The notes under the pieces: generated by a model
What the model was told of the DNA's origin: nothing
The model's input: the letters and a program-made list of their open reading frames with translations, nothing else
Database searches by the model: none
DNA from: an uncultured Bacilli bacterium
GTDB lineage: Bacteria; Bacillota_I; Bacilli_A; RF39; UBA660
DNA: 32,057 nucleotides
Direction of reading: 5' to 3'
Assembly: GCA_947628365.1 (NCBI GenBank)
Contig: CANQZN010000005.1
Location: 1-32,057 of the forward strand
In this document: piece by piece, positions 29,258 to 32,057 of the stretch
How the letters are laid out: each line of letters opens with the position of its first letter
How positions within the stretch are numbered: position 1 is the first letter of the stretch
Position numbers and translations under genes: made by a program

Positions 29258-30529
29258 ATGAGAATAATTAACAAAAAATATTTATTGATAATATTGTTGG
29301 TAGGAGTAGTACTAACTGGTGTCATAATATTGAAACCAACTAAAGAAGTTAAACTAGATAATGTTATCTTAAAACAAGAGGTAAATAATAAAACTTTTGC
29401 TATGTATACAGAAACAGATAATGGTTATGAGGAATATGAAGGAAATAAATTTCCAGATATGTATGTACTTAATCTAACCGAATCAAAATGTATAGATAAT
29501 AATGGTAATAAATTAGAAGATGTATTAAGTTATGAAAATGATAAAGTAACAATAACAAGCGGAAATACAACATATTGTTATTTGTATTTTGATAAGAGCT
29601 TAGGCTTAGAAATAAAAGAAAAGAATCCAAACAAATTAAGTGAAGAAATCAAAGGAGCTATGTATAGATTTCAAGGCCAACAAAAAGATGATGTTCGAAA
29701 TTATATCTGTTTCGGAACTAATGATCAAAATACTTGTAAAGGTGATACTGATCACTATATGTATAGAATAATAGGAATAGAAGCAGAAACAGGAAGAGTA
29801 AAAGTAATAAAGAAAGAAGCCTTAAATGAGAAATATCCATGGTATACAGATAAAGATGCAGATATAGATTTTCCAAAAAGCAAAATATATGAAGCACTAA
29901 ATGAAGATAAATTTTTAAAAAATATATCTTATGTACCAACAGATTGGAACGCTAAAATATCCGATAATACTTGGCTATATGGCGATATGCTTTATAATGG
30001 TTCTTCAGGAGAAACAAGTCAAACTGGAAAAGAATTATATTTAATAGAAACTGGACAAAAAGAAACAAAATGGTATAATTATGCTACAGAGGATACCACA
30101 GGAGCACTACCACATTTAGTAACTGATAAAAATTCTGGAAATATAGGTAAAACAATATATTATACAAATGGAAGTGGATATTGGACAGAAACATTTGAAA
30201 GTAAAGTAAGTTTAATGTATTTACATGATTATTATTATTCTGTAAGTGATGAAGCAAATTGTGATTCGGATGAAAATTGTAAAAGTGGTTGGATGCATTT
30301 ATCTCAAAATGATAAAAATGTATCAAACGGTATCGAGTGGACAATGACACGTCAAGGCTGGCGTATTGTTTTGGGCTGGTTTGACGGATTAATAGTTCCC
30401 GATGATGGTAATATACGTACAGGGGGATTACTTAATAATTTTTCTATTCGCCCTGTCTTCTATATCGATGCATCTGAAAAATTATTAAATGGAAAAGGTA
30501 CACTAGAAGATCCGTTTATAATAAAATAA
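29258..30529 (+). CDS. Surface-anchored protein, poly-G family, copy 2
   Basis: 423 residues, a full paralogue of the 3314 gene: signal-anchor MRIINKKYLLIILLVGVVLTG, then the shared module to TTYCYLYFD, then MYRFQGQQ, CKGDTDHYMYRIIGIE, GRVKVIKKEAL, SKVSLMYLHDYYYSVSDE, KSGWMHLS and SIRPVFYIDASEKLLNGKGT. It is 12 residues shorter than copy 1 because of small gaps in the middle. The stretch from EW (codon 360) to SIRPVF is ungapped against copy 1 but mostly different in sequence, with conserved G, W, F and L positions. AGGAGAGAG precedes the ATG. Its promoter has G6, so it is predicted off in this assembly. Function unknown; external exposure inferred. Confidence 0.85.
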   Translation: MRIINKKYLLIILLVGVVLTGVIILKPTKEVKLDNVILKQEVNNKTFAMYTETDNGYEEYEGNKFPDMYVLNLTESKCIDNNGNKLEDVLSYENDKVTITSGNTTYCYLYFDKSLGLEIKEKNPNKLSEEIKGAMYRFQGQQKDDVRNYICFGTNDQNTCKGDTDHYMYRIIGIEAETGRVKVIKKEALNEKYPWYTDKDADIDFPKSKIYEALNEDKFLKNISYVPTDWNAKISDNTWLYGDMLYNGSSGETSQTGKELYLIETGQKETKWYNYATEDTTGALPHLVTDKNSGNIGKTIYYTNGSGYWTETFESKVSLMYLHDYYYSVSDEANCDSDENCKSGWMHLSQNDKNVSNGIEWTMTRQGWRIVLGWFDGLIVPDDGNIRTGGLLNNFSIRPVFYIDASEKLLNGKGTLEDPFIIK

Positions 30530-30539
30530 TAAAAAAATT

Positions 30540-30564
30540 AAAATCTCCTTTAATGGGAGATTTT
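30540..30564. terminator. Terminator between surface copy 2 and the Fic gene
   Basis: AAAATCTCC/GGAGATTTT, 9-bp perfect stem with a 7-base loop between convergent genes. The T-run is part of the stem arm, so strength on the plus strand is moderate. Confidence 0.65.
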
Positions 30565-30582
30565 GCATTTTATAATAATTTG

Positions 30583-31323
30583 TTAGTCATTATTTTCTAA
30601 AAAATATTTAGCTAATTTTTCATAATTATCTTGGCTGTTTAAACAAGTATCTATTAAATAACCTTTTTCATTATTATTTTGATATTCTTTAAGTCCTCTA
30701 ATATAAAAATCTTTATTTCTATCTTCAATATAAAATGGCATTATATTATTATGCAAACATTCACGAAACATTATCATTCTTCCAACACGACCATTTCCAT
30801 CTTGAAAAGGATGAATTTTTTCAAATCTAACATGAAATTCAATTATATCTTCAAAACTTTTATGAGAAATATTATTGTACCATTTTAATAAATCAGCCAT
30901 ATCTTTAGCAACATTTTGAGGAAGAGAAGTTGTAATATTACCTACAAAATTTTTCTTGCTTTTATATTCACCTACATTAAACCAATCTTTTTCATTATCA
31001 GTCAAAGTACCATCTTTTAAGATAAAATGAAATTTTTTAATCATATCTTCTGTAAGAGTATCATCAATTGTATCTAGCATATATTTAAATAGTGTAAAAT
31101 GATTTTTTATTTCTGTAGCATCTTTTAACACTATTACTTTATCACTACTTGTTAAAATTGTTCCTGTATCATAAATACTAGCGGTTTCATCTGGAGTTAT
31201 AGTAGATCCTTCAATACGATTATTATTGTAGGCAAAATTTAATTGTGTTTTATGATATAAATTTCCTGATAAATTCATATTTTTTTGTTCAATTAAAGCT
31301 TTTTTGATTTCACTAACTTGCAT
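30583..31323 (-). CDS. Fic-domain AMP-transferase-type protein
   Basis: A 246-residue Fic protein. The active loop HPFQDGNGRVGR (H171 onward) is intact (HxFx(D/E)GNGRxxR), so nucleotide transfer to a protein hydroxyl is expected. An N-terminal inhibitory-helix-like segment reads AYNNNRIEGSTITPDET; the Glu (E38) that blocks ATP in class II Fic proteins is present, but the usual Ser/Thr four residues before it is Asn. FHVRFEKI before the loop and the C-terminal helices match the Fic/DOC fold. Targets are unknown; stand-alone bacterial Fic proteins often modify their own or partner proteins. It lies in reverse orientation between surface copies 2 and 3. AAGGTGAG precedes the ATG. Confidence 0.92.
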   Translation of the reverse strand: MQVSEIKKALIEQKNMNLSGNLYHKTQLNFAYNNNRIEGSTITPDETASIYDTGTILTSSDKVIVLKDATEIKNHFTLFKYMLDTIDDTLTEDMIKKFHFILKDGTLTDNEKDWFNVGEYKSKKNFVGNITTSLPQNVAKDMADLLKWYNNISHKSFEDIIEFHVRFEKIHPFQDGNGRVGRMIMFRECLHNNIMPFYIEDRNKDFYIRGLKEYQNNNEKGYLIDTCLNSQDNYEKLAKYFLENND

Positions 31324-31417
31324 TTTCTCACCTTACTTCTTAATAAATATTTCTATATAAAATTATAACTTGTTTTAGTAATATTTCCTATATTAATAAA
31401 TAATATTTTCCATTTTA

Positions 31418-31508
31418 AAAGTTGAAAGTTAACAACATTTTTTTGATAACAACTTGACACCGGGGGGGTAATATATAATTATCTTATAAAATAAAGGAGA
31501 AATATTTT
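31418..31508 (+). repeat. Surface-gene upstream cassette, copy 3
   Basis: GTTG/CAAC hairpin with seven T, GATAACAAC, TTGACA, CC plus seven G, TATAAT, AAAGGAG. It follows the divergent Fic gene, so its hairpin terminates no obvious plus-strand gene; it belongs to the cassette. Confidence 0.9.
31454..31479 (+). promoter_or_regulatory. Poly-G spacer promoter, G7, predicted OFF or weak
   Basis: TTGACA (31454-31459), CC, seven G (31462-31468), TAATA, TATAAT (31474-31479): 14-bp spacer. Confidence 0.8.
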
Positions 31509-32057
31509 ATGAGAATAATTAACAAAAAATATTTATTGATAATACTTTTGGTTGGAGTAATCATAACCGGTGTCATATTATTTAAACCAAAAGAAGAATT
31601 AAAATTATATGAAGTAAAATTACAAGATGATAATAAAAAAGATTTAGCTATTATGGTAGAACAATTAGATAAGAGTTATAAAGAAAATAATAAAATACCA
31701 TATAAAGGATATACATTAAATGAAACGATGACAAAATGTATAGATAATAATGGTAATGTAGTAAATGAAGAGATTACTTACGAAAATGGAACAATAACAA
31801 TAAGTACAGATAGAACAATATATTGTTATTTATATTTTGATAGACAAGACGAGATAGAAGATTTAAGTGGGCAAAATCATAATGGCAAAAATTATGCAGT
31901 AGAGTGGACAGAAGAAGGAATAACAACAAGCGTTGATTCAAATAATTTGGGCTATGTAGATTGTGGACTTGCAAAGTACGATTTTGAAGATTCAATAACT
32001 ATGGTAACTAGAGTAAAATTTAATGATTTAACCGGACAACAAGATTTTTTTGGAAAT
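31509..32057 (+). CDS. Surface-anchored protein, poly-G family, copy 3, LamG-like, truncated at window edge
   Basis: The first 183 residues are present. The N-terminus MRIINKKYLLIILLVGVIITG and the module to TIYCYLYFD (with CIDNNGN) are homologous to copies 1 and 2, although residues 30-70 diverge (LKLYEVKLQDDNKKDLAIM). After it the sequence changes completely: DLSGQNHNGKNYAVEWTEEG, LGYVDCGLAKYDFEDSITM and VTRVKFNDLTGQQDFFGN match the start of a laminin-G/concanavalin-like (LamG) domain, a carbohydrate- or protein-binding fold. The family is therefore modular: one export/anchor module with different heads. AAAGGAG gives the ribosome site. The G7 promoter predicts low expression in this state. 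Confidence 0.85.
   Translation, partial: MRIINKKYLLIILLVGVIITGVILFKPKEELKLYEVKLQDDNKKDLAIMVEQLDKSYKENNKIPYKGYTLNETMTKCIDNNGNVVNEEITYENGTITISTDRTIYCYLYFDRQDEIEDLSGQNHNGKNYAVEWTEEGITTSVDSNNLGYVDCGLAKYDFEDSITMVTRVKFNDLTGQQDFFGN

Overview
The window is strongly AT-rich, with short intergenic gaps, mostly ATG starts behind AGGAGG-like ribosome-binding sites, and a T-box riboswitch. It reads as a chromosomal segment of a low-GC member of the Bacillota (class Bacilli), probably an uncultured host-associated lineage near the Erysipelotrichia/Mollicutes. Tryptophan is encoded by TGG throughout. TGA is used once as a stop, in an ATGA overlap, against about 23 TAA and 7 TAG. A CotE homologue, an uninterrupted pro-sigma-K gene and two perfect Spo0A boxes indicate an endospore former or a recent descendant of one.

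Layout. 1-1934 (minus): CapA-like protein (truncated by the window edge), HIT hydrolase, AlkD-like repair protein. 2040-3210: cotE, then rpsP-khpA with a clear promoter and terminator. 3221-4648: surface protein copy 1. 4724-6374: Rpn-type nuclease and an unknown membrane-anchored protein. 6402-6981: heat-shock hsp20 with a CIRCE operator. 6980-7914 (minus): sigK and a small ribbon-helix-helix-like ORF. 8053-12912: polA, mscL, yneF, T-box and serS. 12940-15031: twin-palindrome region, DUF4143-type ATPase and a membrane thioredoxin-like protein. 15031-15227: Spo0A boxes and an interlocked inverted-repeat region, then miaB. 16700-19888: membrane-tethered XRE regulator and two related secreted proteins. 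19948-24057: unknown membrane protein, then a three-gene run (small anchored protein, double solute-binding/degenerate GGDEF protein, BrkB/YihY protein). 24191-24571 (minus): small membrane protein. 24722-29164: ltaS, dicarboxylate/amino-acid symporter, rmuC. 29168-30564: surface protein copy 2. 30583-31323 (minus): Fic protein. 31418-end: surface protein copy 3, truncated by the window edge.

The most notable system is the family of three surface proteins (3314, 29258, 31509). Each is preceded by the same cassette of about 90 bp: a small hairpin with a T-run, then TTGACA-CC-G(n)-TAATA-TATAAT. The G tract lies inside the -35/-10 spacer and has a different length in each copy (10, 6 and 7). Only G10 gives the optimal 17-bp spacing; the others give 13 and 14. 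This is the layout of slipped-strand phase-variable promoters. The three proteins share an N-terminal signal-anchor module but have different C-termini. Copies 1 and 2 end in a domain whose last part aligns without gaps yet differs at 20 of 29 positions just before a conserved SIRPVF motif; copy 3 switches to a LamG-like domain.

The second notable region is 15031-15227. Two TGTCGAA boxes exactly 30 bp apart sit just upstream of a plausible sigma-A promoter. Its predicted start coincides with the 5' arm of a GC-containing long-range stem, and a second perfect 12-bp inverted repeat interlocks with that stem.

The remaining genes are mostly housekeeping (translation, replication, tRNA modification, envelope polymer synthesis) interspersed with lineage-specific secreted or membrane proteins of unknown function. 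No tRNA, rRNA, CRISPR array, integrase or insertion sequence was recognised, and no stretch of 300 bases or more lacks a gene.
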